Shown here piece by piece: positions 1 to 12,699 of a stretch of 64,000 nucleotides of DNA. The translations under genes and the position numbers were made by a program. How positions within the stretch are numbered: position 1 is the stretch's first letter; every line of letters starts with the position of its first letter. The notes under the pieces are model-generated. The model worked only from the letters and a program-made list of their open reading frames with translations. It was not told the origin of the DNA and ran no database searches. This stretch comes from Bigelowiella natans CCMP2755 (Eukaryota; Cercozoa; Chlorarachniophyceae). The stretch lies in NCBI GenBank assembly GCA_000320545.1, contig ADNK01003488.1:1-64000 (forward strand). The letters are read 5' to 3'.

Positions 1-73
<73 letters not shown>

Positions 74-196
74 GTATAATAATAATTTATCATGTTTGCT
101 ATATTTGCTGTTATACCTTAAACCTCACAGAGTAGAAGAAGAAGAAATAAAAGAAGAAATATACTATAGAAGTGAAAATATTTACACATATGCATA

Positions 197-263
<67 letters not shown>

Positions 264-452
264 GACAGCAGTTGGGTAATTGAGAAAGGTGAGATGGATA
301 ATAAGGAACAGCAGGAGTACGTCGATTGATTGAGTAAAGTAAGCACGAAGAACGTAGTAATGGTGTGTTGATGGATGGAAGTAAGTAAGACTAATCGGTG
401 CTTCATGCAGGATATACTACTACTACTACTACCTACATACAAATCTACTTAC
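1..452. other. Low-complexity left edge, probably intron of the DENN gene
   Basis: This stretch opens with a compound (CA)n(TA)n tract (about 1-68) and holds a second compound (AT)n(GT)n tract at about 200-258. Seen from the minus strand it follows a clear splice donor at 452/451 of the DENN-domain gene, so it is most simply intron. I see no coding exon in it. The open frames here are dinucleotide-repeat artefacts. Confidence 0.6.
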
Positions 453-965
453 CTCAAGGGTCATGAATACATCACTGGGAACTCCAATTATAAAAGGCGC
501 AAGAGACTGTAAGGCCATTATTCCTTCTACAGGTAACACGGGAATGTATGTGAACGTCCACGACCTGATGATGATGATGATGATGATGATGGTGATGATC
601 ACGATCATGATGATGACTCAACTAGTAATTAAATAAAGAAGAGAAGAGAAGAGGAGAGGCACACAAGTTGTCACATGTTAGTTGTGACTACTACTACTAC
701 TACTACTACTACTACAACAACAATAACAACAACAACAACTACTACTACTACTACTACATTGGATAAAGAAGTTGCAAGAAACACTGAGCAGTAACGGTCA
801 AGGCCTTCAAAGAATGACTGTGGAATACCACTCTAGATTCATGCACCTATCAATATGATGATGATGATGATGATAATGATGATGATGATGATGATGATGA
901 CGAACAACGACCGATATTTTGCCATCATGTAAGAAAGCAACCGACGTAATTAACATCATTGTTAT

Positions 966-1000
<35 letters not shown>

Positions 1001-1057
1001 ATAGGCCGCAGAGGAGAGAAGAGGGTAGCACACAGACCGTAAATTATACAAGCAACA

Positions 1058-1096
<39 letters not shown>

Positions 1097-1547
1097 TACA
1101 CATACAATATCCCCTTTCTCACTCTCTCTCCAGACTATTACTACTACTACTACTACTACTACTACTACAACTGTTGTTATCATCCTTAATGTTCTATTTT
1201 CTACTAGTATCGTATTGGTATCCTCAACCTCATCGTTTGACATCTTCTTTATTCCCCCCTCCCCCCCTTTTTCTGTTCTTTTGTTTCTTACCAGTGCTGA
1301 AAACACAATGAGGATGTTTTCAACTGACAGCACATCGAACAACGCCCTAGCAATAAGAAAGAGGGGAGGAAAAGAGGAGGAGGAGGGTGCTCAATATGGA
1401 AGAGAAGAACCTAACCTACGATGATTGAGGACTGCACGACTACTTTGTCCTCCTTTTTTCTTAATTAGCTTTATTTGAATATATTTATGTTATAGCTGTT
1501 AATTTGTAGTAGTTAATCAAATGATACTACTACAACGACAACAACAT

Positions 1548-1580
<33 letters not shown>

Positions 1581-1635
1581 TAAGGGAAATGCTGATAGAA
1601 ATGGGTTGCGAACAGTTGAGAGTGAGCATCCAATG

Positions 1636-1676
<41 letters not shown>

Positions 1677-2078
1677 CACACATAGCACACAAGCCATACA
1701 CAAGATAAGAGAGGGACCAGAACAAGAACAAGAAGAAGAAGAAGAAGAAGAAGAAGAAGAAGACGAATAAGGTAATCAACACAAGACGAAGCAAAGAAAA
1801 ACATTAGATTTTGTTGTTTCTCTGTTTGTCCAAGTTTAGGTACGAAGAGACATGGTGACAAAAGGTAGATCAAGAGGAGAATAATATCAAGATCAATTCT
1901 TATAACTACTTCTTCGCACTTCTATGAGAAAACTAAGTAAGTAGCAGCTTGAGGAACTTGCAGCAGCCATGGGTACATTGATTCATTCATATATTCATTC
2001 ATTCATTTTTTTGTTTGTTTGGTGGTTTGTCTGGCAGCATTGGTCTTCTTTGAATCAAGAAAGTTACACTACTACTAT

Positions 2079-2113
<35 letters not shown>

Positions 2114-2305
2114 GCACTACTCGTTGCGTATTGAAAAAGCTACTCCAAAGCGACCCGGTATTGGAACCTATTGGAAGTAGTGTAAGTAGCCGTAGTTGTA
2201 GGTAGCATTGTCATCACGTTGATGATAATGCCGAGGATGATGGCCAAATATTGTTCACACTTTCAAAACTAATCAAGAAAAAGAAGGAGAAAAGAAGAAC
2301 AAGTC

Positions 2306-2338
<33 letters not shown>

Positions 2339-2707
2339 CAAAGTAAAGTAATACCGCTAATTTGTGGACCAACATAGCAATTATTCTCTCAATAATTAGA
2401 GCATCCTCTCCTCTTCCTCCTCCTCCCTGATCATAATTATCTCTGCATGCCTCTAGCACTTGCACTAAGGTCTATAACAACGACAAGTAGAGGAGGAGTA
2501 AGTATCAAAGGACAGGATCGACATCATCAGAAACAACAGCGTATTATTATTTATTATTATTATTATTATACTATTATCATTATTATTGTTATTTGTACAA
2601 TCGTTGTCATCACAATGTGGAGGCAGCATGTATGTAGCAGCAGCAATTGTGAGTGAATTCAGACTGAACATATTCTATTAAAATATCACCAAATATTCTA
2701 TTATTAT

Positions 2708-2742
<35 letters not shown>

Positions 2743-3287
2743 TGGTTGCTACACCTTTTCAAACTGTTCAAAGAGCGGATAATGAGAGATTATTCCTAAT
2801 ACTCTAGGTCGGTATATCGGCTGATGATTGAATTGATTATCCATCCATTGATCAGTTACACTCATAAGTAAATACATGGATAAATACATGGATACGTAGC
2901 TCATCATCACAGAAAACATCTACATAGACAACAACTCACCAGGTGGTGGTGGTAGAGATGAGGATCATTAGTATACCCTACTACTACTACTAGTAGTACC
3001 TGGGTAGCTCTAACATGAATATTTGTGGCAGCATCTGCAGCTTCGAAACCGTGTTGTATGATTGGGAAGACGCAGTCCTCATTCACGTGATAAGGAACAT
3101 GAAACTGTATCCTTATTGGCTCACCATCTTGCTGCTGCTGGTGGTGGTAGTGGTGGATTGTTTCCTGCACGTATTTCATCTCACTGGGTCCTCCTTGTAG
3201 AGGCATTGCTTCACCATTTACCAAAATCACTTGGGAATGAGGCTTCAATCTGAGATATTATAATGTAAATTATGGGAGCTGTGTGTG

Positions 3288-3321
<34 letters not shown>

Positions 3322-4433
3322 GGTGTCACATCCATCATTATTCGTACGAAAAAGTTGTCTTTCCATCGTTATCATAATCATCCTCATCAACATCATGCAC
3401 CCTCCTTGACTTATTCAATTTATAGACCAATGGTTGTGTGCGAAAAGCTGCCTTCTTTTATTATCTGTCATCACTTCTTATCGTTATCTATTTGAATTCT
3501 TTCTGTCCTTCTCCCCCCCCCCCCTCCTCATTACTTCACACACCAATACTCTTAGAATACAAGCAACAACATTTGGTGAATGAATGACTTTATAGACACG
3601 ATGATGACACAACGCTGATGCTGTAATTATTCTTTATGCTGACGGTACTACAACTAAGTATTAGTTACTACTTATCGTAGTGCTACTGCTACTGGCACTA
3701 TCACTAGTACTAGTGATACTTGTACTACTAGTATGATTCTTCACCGTGACAACTTCTTGTCGACGTTGATAATTATTATGTCGTCGTAAGAATCTACGAG
3801 AATCTAAAGGGGGATGGATAATCAATAATGTCAAAGAATACAACAGGGACCTCACCACTACAACAACAACAAACAACAAGATCTACTACTACTCTTCCCT
3901 TACTCCTCCCTTATAATAACTAACACTTATTACGCTGAATAGATCCAGAGGATTGCTATGGAACTCATACCTGATAATGAAGATCACGATGACGACGATG
4001 GTGGTGGTGGTGGTGGTGGTGGTGGTGATGATGACGATGACAGATCATATGATGACGATGATAATGGTAATTTGGGTGAATATTACTGTACTATCCTGTA
4101 GTCGCTCTCTAAGAGGTTAGACGAAGGCCCAGGTCTTCGTAATCTAGTTGTTGTTACATGTTACGTATTGAGTGGTGGGGGTGGTGGTGGTGGTGGTGGT
4201 AGTGAGGTAACAACAACAGTGATAGTAGCAATGGCAGTAACAGTAAGCAGTAGCAGTAGTGGTAATGTTAGACACACAATCTATGAATAATTACACTTGA
4301 CTCAATTCGTCAATTCATAGACTCATGATTATGTTGCATACAGATTGTGTTACTATTGTCTGTGTGATCTATAAATAGAGCCTACACAGCAGCAGGTTAT
4401 TATTGATTTAGTAGGGTAGTAATTAATCGATGC

Positions 4434-4482
<49 letters not shown>

Positions 4483-5765
4483 CTTACCTATCCGATATCA
4501 GTCTAGGAGGTAGTAGTTCGTTGTTGTTATTGTTGTTGTTGTTGAGGAGGAGGAGAAAAGGGACACGACATAATGTAAGAGTAAATATCACAATGCTTAT
4601 AGGTCGTATAATTATTATTATTATTATTATTATTACTATACGTAAACTCAAGAGAATCGAAATAATAACAATGTGCTGCCTGTCTGCCAACTGTGATTGA
4701 TGATGCTACTAATTACTTATTCTTCTTGTTGTGTTGTTCTTTTGACTGTTATTACCTGATATCTCCACGATGGAAGTTTTCCGCAGCAGTAGAATTGCGA
4801 GAAGGTGGAGGTGGTCGCGGAGAAGGTGGAGGTGCTCGAGCTACTTGGTCTGCTGTGACAAAGGAGGATCACGAACAACGACGATGATGACGATAATGAT
4901 GATGATCATGATGATGATGATGATGATGATGATGGCCATAAGTTTCACACGCAGTAAGAGTGCCTATAATAATACCTATCGTTTTACTGTCCTTAGCAAC
5001 ATCATCACCATCACCCTCGTCTACACTTTCTTTCTCAGTTTTGTTTTCTGCTTTGATCTGAATCGAGTAAGAAGGAGAGTCACATCGTTTAAACCATCAC
5101 GTCTCAGTCGTGAACACTTTGAGGATATTAATTTAATGTTCTTCTTCTTCTTCTTCTTCTTCTTCTTCCTTGATATGGTACAATCGTTAACAATATCTCT
5201 GTGATGATATCGATTTATTGATAATATCCTTGATGTCTTAATAAAATAATAATAAACGTACTATAATAGGATTCTGGAGATTTCTTGGATCGTTCATGAA
5301 CACCCACCCCGACCTAAGAGATCATTCATTGCAGTATCATAATTATCAGTAACCACCACCGCCAACAAGAGACCCAACAGCAACGATTGTAGGAGAAATG
5401 ATTGAAAAGAGTAGCAGTCGAAGCAAGTGGAAGGGAGAGAAATCATCATCACTGATGACTAAAGTGATTGTTTAAAGGCGAGAACTCATATTCACTGAAT
5501 CGTGTGAAAGGAGAAAATGAATGAGAGGGGAGAAGGATATCGCATTCATTTCCATCAAGTTTACAAATCACACTAAAATTACGCCAAGATATACTCTCCT
5601 AGTTAGTTAGTTATCGCTTCTTCATCTTCTTCTTCTTTAAGTTGAATCAGATATTTCTAATGATGTAAACAAGTAGTTAATAAATTAGTACCCATCAGCC
5701 AATTTTAGATAAATCTGTCCATTATCGTCCTCGTGTCGTTCTCCTCGAGTGCTGAAGATTGTTCT

Positions 5766-5823
<58 letters not shown>

Positions 5824-6249
5824 AACTGCATACGCTGATGGATCAGGTAAGTGGTGGCGGTGGTGGTGGTGGTGGAGGAGGCGATTGTCATAAGCAATGA
5901 GTATTCGTCACATCATGGAGAAGTAATCCTGGGAGTAGTAGTAAATACGTGTAGTACCCCTTTCTGCCTACGATGTTGCCTGTCAGCTCGGACTTCACGT
6001 CCGCCTTTGACCGCACACGGATGGAACCATATCTTTTTCATAAGAGAGAAGTGATGATCATCATGATTATTATAATGAAAAAGGTGATTGATTAGCTAGC
6101 AAAACACACAATATAACACAGCACGACACCAGGAGAAGGGTCGCTCACAACTGACAATCACAGACGAAGGGAAGCTCGTTCTCTAAATTCTAACCATGAC
6201 AACGAAGATGATAAAGACACAATGTTGACGACGCTAAAATGAGAATGCG

Positions 6250-6285
<36 letters not shown>

Positions 6286-8616
6286 GCAGCTAGCTATGAC
6301 TACTAATCACCAGCACCTGCAGTCAGGATTCATCTTCCAGCTCTCCTCTTCCTACAATATTGTTGATGTTTTTTGTTATTGATAAGAATCATGAATCATG
6401 GATTATGATGATGATGATGATGATGATGATGAAATGATGGCGCTACCGAGTAGTAGTAGTAGTGATAGTAGCAGTAGTAGTAGCTCATGATGAATGTAAC
6501 AGATGGTTCTTTAGGATGATGATGATGATGATGATGATGATAGGGCAACAATGCTCTTTAAGATAGTGGCTATATTCAGACCTCTCACCCCCATGCTTAT
6601 TAAACGGTGAAAGCAAAGATTTATTCATAATAGTCACATAATTCAGCTTCTACAGCAGCATAAGAACCTCCTTAGTATCGTCGCCGGTAGCAGTAGTAGT
6701 AGCATCAATGTTGTCGAATGGTTTGAAAAGTCTATCGACTACGCTCGGAGAATGAACGACTTATTAATACAGCAAATCAAGTACTAGTTACACCACGTTG
6801 GATAATAATGGTATCATATTTACAGCAGCAAGTCGTAAGTAGTAGTTACACCATGTTGGATAAAAATGGTATCATATTTACAAGTAGTAGTTACATCATG
6901 TTGAATAATAATGGTATCATATTTACAGCAAGTCGTGAAAAGAAATGAAAACAAATCTCCCCTCCTCCTTCTACTATTCGTATTGCCTTCTCTCATCATC
7001 ATTATCATCATCATCATCATCATCATCATCGTCGTCGTCGTCATCGTACTGATCTCACCAGTACTCTGTCGCCGATTTTCCATCGGGATACGTTTAAGCT
7101 GATCCCTCATCCTCCCATCTATCTCCTCGTCGTACTGCAAGAACACAGCGAAATTGCGTGATCCGTCTGTCTGCGTGAACACCTAAAAAAACACATGAGG
7201 ATGGATGATCAGTATAACATGAACGACGAGTTATTGTAGTAATCGGATAATAACAATGGCGAGTTTATGCTTCACTTTTCAACACTTACTCATCATGGTT
7301 GGTTTTTCCCACAAGGAAGATCCAAAATATAGTGCAAATTGAGTTGTTATGGTGATATACTACCGAGTAGAAGGATGATGGAGGTCGATAGTGGAAGGAT
7401 AGTGTAGGAGCCTTTGGAAATGCCATCATGGCCCAACCCTTATCGGAAATGGGACAATCCTGCGTATTACAATGAGAGATCATGATGATGATGATGATAA
7501 TAATGATACCAATCGTGTACGATCGACTGACTGACGACCAACCAAACACAGAGCAACCAAGCCACTACGATGCTGCTGCTGCTTCTGTGCAGGGCAACTA
7601 AACTTACCTTGTGTTCAAACGATGGCGCGTGATCTTTAAGCTCGCCTTTCAGTGTCATTCTATGGGTGTTGGTGGTATGTATGTATGTATGTATGCATGT
7701 ATGTATGTATGCGTACATTTACGCACTCAGCTGCCTAACCAGGTGATATGATGATGATGATGATGCTACTAGTACTCAGCAATCACAACCCAGACAAGTT
7801 GTTCAATTCAATACGTTGTACAGCACAATTTAAGAGGGAGGAGTACAGAATGTATCATTATTATTACGGTTGGTCTTTTTGTCTGCCCTGGATTAAATTC
7901 GTCTCAAATATGAGAAAGTAATCGATTAGCCGTTCCGAAAAGTCCGAAGTTTGGGTTGTTGATGCTTGTGACACCATCCGGTTTCCCCTATACCAAGTTA
8001 TAGGACATAAGGTAGATTCTCATGGCAGATGGTGATGCTGAAATTTATGTCGCTGCAAGTTTATTGTGATGTTGGTTACCGGAGCTTTGCCATTCGTTGC
8101 CTATCAATAACTTGCATCACGGCCCGTCGGAATCGCTTTTGACAAATAAAAATTATGATATATCACAAAGAATAACTGTAAAAGTTAATTTTGAATCTGA
8201 TCTAGATTCAGAATACCTTGATGCCTTTTCCAAGTAAAGAGCGTTCTATTCGTTCAAAGGAACCCCCATGTTCTTTGCTAGTTAGGATCTTTCTCTGACC
8301 TCCCATTGCTCTGTAGAATATAGTGTAAAATATGGTAGGTATACATCATTATGATTAAACGGCAAAACATTTTATCCATTTGTATGGAGGGGACATTTCA
8401 TCCGTCTTTATGGAGGAACACATTTTAAGATGTGATGAGGAAAAAGAGGCACGCACACCTCTGGAGGTCCATGACTTGAGAGAAAACTTTTGTAAGGGGA
8501 TTTCCTTCTCTATCATGCTGGGAATTTGAGTTCCTCCTCATGTTCTCCTCTGATTCCAACACTTTTGTATCACTCGGAAGCGTTGACTCGCGTCTGCTAG
8601 CTGGACTGTCGTCCAT
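453..8616 (-). CDS. DENN-domain protein, multi-exon, partial at its C-terminal side
   Basis: Not a single open frame; the exons were recognised by reading short coding islands and matching splice phases. Exons on the minus strand: 8616-8459 (ATG), 8310-8217, 8135-8080, one ending at 7868 with unresolved start, 7659-7608, 7459-7364, 7182-7059, 4852-4756, 3249-3000, 2820-2755, 2167-2121, probably 1638-1579, 846-758 and 564-453. The upstream part reads as uDENN: ERLIDYFLIFE, then FPKAPTLSFHYRPP and VFTQTDGSRNFAVFL. The core DENN signature follows in the correct order: RPRVLGIISHYPLFEQF, VPIPGRFGV, ESRVVFHSHSLKALT, LLYPMSW, YIPVLPVEGI and APFIIGVPSDVF. DENN proteins are usually guanine exchange factors for Rab GTPases on membranes. 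A Pro-rich segment lies between uDENN and the core. The dDENN part should lie left of the window. One or more exons around 8070-7970, 7058-4853 and 1578-847 may be missing from this model. Confidence 0.8.
4432..4482. repeat. (CG)n(TG)n alternating purine-pyrimidine tract
   Basis: About eight CG dinucleotides run directly into about sixteen TG dinucleotides. This is an uninterrupted alternating purine-pyrimidine stretch of roughly 50 bp inside an intron of the DENN-domain gene. Such tracts are classic candidates for left-handed Z-DNA. CG-repeat tracts are rare in this otherwise AT-rich intron. Confidence 0.9.
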
Positions 8617-9079
8617 AACGTCGTTCAATGTGATCGAGATGTTTCAGTAATCCGTAGCAGCAGCCTTTAGTCCGTTCTAACCCTAGATGGCACAAACGAT
8701 TCACTCTTTACTACTGCCATTACTACTCTCATCGAGCCTCTCTAATCGCTGAGTTCTAGTAGTTCGATCAACACATGTAATACGTCTTATGCTCATAGCA
8801 TCTAAGTAAGTTTCAGATTAAAGAATATCACATGTCGGCTCAGATGAAACCCCTGCATTAAATTAATATGAGTGTGCAACAACTGAGACAACAACTACCA
8901 CATCCCGTTTAACGCCACTACGATCGTAGTTTTCCTACGTCGGGTTCGGGTCCAAACATTGTTATTTTATCAAGTGAGCTTAATCGAGCCGGTTATGCAT
9001 ATTATAGTATGTCGCATCACATAAAACCCATGCATTATTAAATATGTGAAAACCAGGAAAACTTGTGAAGCTGTCAGCA
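8617..9079. other. Divergent spacer between DENN gene and quinone oxidoreductase
   Basis: This 463-bp spacer separates two genes that start away from each other, so it should hold both promoters. It is ordinary AT-rich sequence without microsatellites and without palindromic-word islands. No TATA box or repeated operator could be assigned with confidence. Confidence 0.6.
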
Positions 9080-10598
9080 ATGGCATCCTCTTCCTTACAT
9101 CCGAAAACGATGCTGGCCGGAAAAGCGGTGGACGCAAAGGTTGCTCTGCAAAAGATACCCATTCCAATTATACAGAAAGGCGAAGTCCTGATTAAGGTAT
9201 GCTACTTTGGAATAAATCGAGCGGATATCTTACAGAGGAAAGGGTTGTATCCTCCTCCCGAAGGGACAACAGACGTTCTTGGCCTTGAATGTGCGGGGCT
9301 AATTGTTGCTACCTGGAAAAAAGGGGAGGGCGCAGCTTCTTCCAAATCGAAATTTCTCGAAGGAGAAAGGGTCATGGCACTATTGTCGGGGGGTGGTTAT
9401 GCCGAGTACGTAGTGGCAAAGGAGGAGACGGTGATGCGAATACCTCCAAGAATCTCTTTGCAGGATGCAGCAGCGATCCCAGAACAGTGGCTGACAGCAT
9501 TCCAGCTTATCAAAATTGGAGAAGCGAAAATGGGTGATTACGTTGTTGTCCATGCCGCAGGGAGTGGCGTTGGAACATCTATCGTGCAACAACTTCGCCT
9601 CATGGGAGCTTTTCCCATTGCGGTAGCAGGGAAAGCGGAGAAACTGGAGAGTTCAAAAAGTCTTGGAGCTGTTTTTGGTGTAAACTACAAGGAGTCAAAA
9701 GAGTTTGGCAAAGAAATTCTAAAATTTATGGTGAAGAGAACGAGAACAGAGTCGAAGGATAAAGGTGGTGATTCCTGATTCTCATCCTTCTCCAAAAAAG
9801 TTTGCAGTCTAAAGACTTGTTGTTGGTATGGCCGATACTTCGACACATAAAATTGCGTACAATTTTGTACAATTAGGCGTGGATTTGGTATTAGACTGTG
9901 TCGGAGCCTCGCATTTTGGAGAAAACATTCGATGCCTTGGAGTTGACGGACGATGGGTCCTCTATGGACTTCTGGGAGGGGCCAAGGTAGAATCACTTAA
10001 GTGTAGATTGCACGTAGATTTCATCTAATAATTTTGAAGGTAAATGAATTTAATCTTGGATTGATTCTGGGGAAAAGGTACAGTTGTGGTAACATGCAGC
10101 AGAAGAATTAATGCATATAACTTATGTCAAATCAGGATATCACTGAGAGGAACTACTCTACGTTCACGCTCGACGTTGTATAAAGCGGTAAGATTCAGTT
10201 TTGTAATTCTAATAACGGCTTTAATCTGAATTCTTTCTTATGTCTGCATTTATTCTAACCAATGTTTTTTTTAGAAACTTATCGAAGAGTTTGAAAAGCA
10301 GATTCTCCCGCATTTCGGCACTAAAGGTGCTTTAGAGTTAATTGAATTTTACTTATGCTATATGATTCTATATGTTGTTGATTTACGCTAGAATAATTCG
10401 TCAGAAGGTGTGGCTGTTAAAGTGAACAAAGTTTTCGAGTTTAACGAGATCCAAGATGCTCATGATTACATGGAATCAAATAAAAATTTTGGGAAGGTAT
10501 GTGCAATTTTACCTGGAGACTGACAATGCTGATGCCAAGTAACTTCATTTCCAAATTATCCCACATAGATTCTCGTGAAAGTCGTGAAAGATGCCTAG
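9080..10598 (+). CDS. NAD(P)H quinone oxidoreductase, PIG3 (TP53I3)-like, zinc-free MDR family
   Basis: Seven exons join with consistent phases: 9080-9764, 9877-9986, 10040-10077, 10136-10187, 10275-10326, 10405-10496, 10569-10598, giving 352 residues, about the usual length. The ATG at 9080 is used; the longer frame would start at GTG. Features seen include the N-terminal GINRADILQRKG motif and the cofactor-binding loop HAAGSGVGTS (Rossmann). Also present are VDLVLDCVGAS with DGRWVLYGLLGG, and the C-terminal HDYMESNKNFGKI. Members of this branch of the medium-chain reductases reduce quinones with NADPH and lack the catalytic zinc of alcohol dehydrogenases. No targeting signal is obvious, so cytosolic action is inferred. 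The gene shares a 463-bp divergent promoter region with the DENN gene. Confidence 0.93.
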
Positions 10599-11340
10599 TG
10601 TTTGCTTCAAGAGGCACGATCTTGTTGCTAGCATGCATTTAGAGACGCAGATAACATGCTGTTGAAATGGTTGGGGAAAATAGCCATTGCGACGAACAAA
10701 CTCAGTCAAATAACTGGGAAAAAATTGATCAGCTAAATTAGGCACAGCTTTTTATTGAGCATATGTAGGATCTAATCTTCCCGATTGAATCTTCAGGTTT
10801 ACACAACTACCATTGAACGTCATAGCTTAAACTTATGCATGAAGTAAAACAAACATGTGGAGTAGTGGTGGACACAACAGTCCTAGAGTGTGCCACATGC
10901 TAGCATGCAACAGAATGGGGGTCGCGAATCTCTGCGCTCTCAAGCATGCTAGTTTGCAGAAAACAAACAAATTTGCAGAATTGATGTTGTGCTCCCTTGC
11001 ATGACATGACAGACACAGCAATGTGATCATGCATGTGACACATTGCATGTCCATCATTGATCTAGTGATGACTTGCTAGCGCTTGCTAGCTTGGCTTGAG
11101 ATCCAAACTTCCTTCACTTGGCAACGAAGTCACCGGTGGCTGGGGCGACACGTCCATCCATCCCACCGGTCTAGCGGTGAACAACTGGAATGTGCTTTGT
11201 GGTTCAGGGGTGGGAGAAAAAGCCACCCTCGTTGTCAAACTCGTGACTCAAAAACTCCCCGCGCCCATCACCGCACTGGCGCACGTGAATTGCGCGCCAA
11301 CAGGGCAGGGTGCAAGAACAAGAACAAGAACAAGAACAAG

Positions 11341-11387
11341 AACAATGATGAAAAACTGCGTTTCCAAAGTGTGGCAAGACACTTGCA
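11341..11387 (+). repeat. Dispersed direct repeat, copy A
   Basis: A 47-bp segment starting AACAATGATGAAAAACT and ending AAGACACTTGCA recurs at 12282-12328 with three mismatches by eye. Both copies lie in the spacer upstream of the ATM gene. Function unknown; likely the remains of a dispersed element. Confidence 0.85.
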
Positions 11388-11605
11388 ATGCAAGATGCCT
11401 CGAACCAGGTTCAGTGAGGTCTGACCAGCAAATTGGCAGGGTTCGTGCAAGTTGGCATGAAGTCGAACGTTGAGAAACAACACAACCAGCAGCAAAGTGA
11501 CTGCGACGCAAAGCATCCACTCTGAGCAAGAACTTCCTGATCTGGTGACAGCTGTGTCCACACGAAGGTGCAATGAGCAACAAACCAGCACGCGAACATT
11601 GACAC

Positions 11606-11631
11606 GCGCCAGAACCACATGGGAGACAGGC
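11606..11631 (+). repeat. 26-bp word shared with retrotransposon flank
   Basis: Twenty-six bases starting GCGCCAGAACCACATGG are identical to 41129-41154, just outside the 3' LTR. The surrounding bases are only loosely similar. This indicates that the spacer before ATM and the insertion locus of the retrotransposon carry members of one repeat family. Confidence 0.85.
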
Positions 11632-12281
11632 ATGTGCACGCAGCAGAGCCTCAAAAAGTGAACGTCATTGCAAGGACTTGTCATCACCCTGTTGAAGGTG
11701 AGTGAATTGTGTGAAGGCTGGCAGCCGTCAATTGTCAGGAGCAGTCAGAACGTGTCCAAACTCTGACAGGAGCTAGTGGTTGAAATCGGCTGGCTCAGCA
11801 ACAGGAAGAAAAAATCAGGAGCGTCTCGACGGGGAAAAACCAGACTGACGAACAGCAGCGAAATCATCGAGCAGAGCAATGGTTCGACGGAAAGCCCTGT
11901 CGATTTCTTTGTCAGTCAAAGGAACACCAGAAGTGACACCCAAGCTAGCAAGGCAAGGTGCAATTTTTCCTGGGAAGACATGGACGAAAAAACACGCAAA
12001 GTGATGACCTTGTCATGAGGTTCAGCCAAATGACGAGAGACAAGCTAGCAAGCCAACTGACCCTGCTAGCCTGCTCCAAAAACGGTCTCTGATGTCAAAC
12101 GTTTCTTGACAGGAAAACAGAAGATGTCATTGTTTCATTGTTTCATTGTTGGAGAGACACACATTCGTGGGAATTGCACAAGGAGCACCAACCCTCGTGG
12201 GGCTCCAAGGCAAAAAACCTCGCTGAACAATGGACAATGAACAATGACAAAGAACTACATTTCGCTGTTGTGAAACAATGA

Positions 12282-12328
12282 AACAATGATGAAAAACTAC
12301 ATTTCCAAAGTGTTGCAAGACACTTGCA
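12282..12328 (+). repeat. Dispersed direct repeat, copy B
   Basis: Second copy of the 47-bp segment at 11341-11387. Just upstream, the word CAATGAAACAATGA and variants of it recur several times between about 12127 and 12290, so this part is itself internally repetitive. Confidence 0.85.
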
Positions 12329-12699
12329 GCGTGCAAAATGCGAACCAAACCAAAAAGTTAGATGCTCTCACCGGCAATCAAAAACTCTAGAAACCCAGAA
12401 ACAGTTTGGTTTGGATTCAGTCGCAAACACAAAATGCCCTGTAATTAGCCTGTCGACCATCATTGCAGTCATGGATTTCCTCCTAGGATGCTCCTAGAAG
12501 TAGGTCTAGCAGAAATGGAACCAGAAGGAAGGGAGAAGAGCTTCCACTAGCAAGCAACAATCTCCTCGGAAAGGAGGGAGAGCTCTCTCGGCAGCAGGCT
12601 GCTCAAGGTTCATGACAAATTTGACAACAGAACTCTCGAATTGTGTCGGTTGAGTAGAAAATGATTCTTATTTACATCATGGCGTAGGATCGTGTTACA

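Larger units (their letters stand above)
10599..12699. other. Tandem spacer: palindromic-word island plus diverged repeats
   Basis: The first part (about 10840-11100) is rich in TGCATG, GCTAGC and ACATTGCA-type words like the other 3' flanks. From about 11100 the sequence becomes GC-richer and contains internal repeats, an (AAGAAC)n-type run near 11324-11345, and fragments shared with the flank of the retrotransposon at 41.13 kb. Open frames of 60-139 codons occur on both strands but have no recognisable domain and no splice logic. I call it repeat-derived non-coding DNA. Confidence 0.6.

Noticed and set aside
807-1342. Several overlapping open frames on both strands (poly-Val, poly-His, poly-Thr, poly-Leu)
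   Set aside because: They are translations of (ACT)n, (CA)n and (ATG)n microsatellites. The real coding content is the short DENN exon at 846-758.
3745-3803. Possible DENN exon reading ILVDSYDDIIINVDKK on the minus strand
   Set aside because: It has plausible splice sites, but the exons at 4852-4756 and 3249-3000 already join in phase without it, and its entry phase conflicts with the upstream exon.
6820-6925. Array-like repeats of a TACACCATGTTGGATAA-type unit, considered as a CRISPR-like array
   Set aside because: Only three diverged copies in tandem within a eukaryotic intron, with no constant spacers. A local tandem duplication explains it.
11096-11687. Overlapping open frames of 111-139 codons on both strands
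   Set aside because: The stretch is GC-richer and repeat-derived, so stop codons are rarer. No domain, no splice logic, and both strands are equally open.
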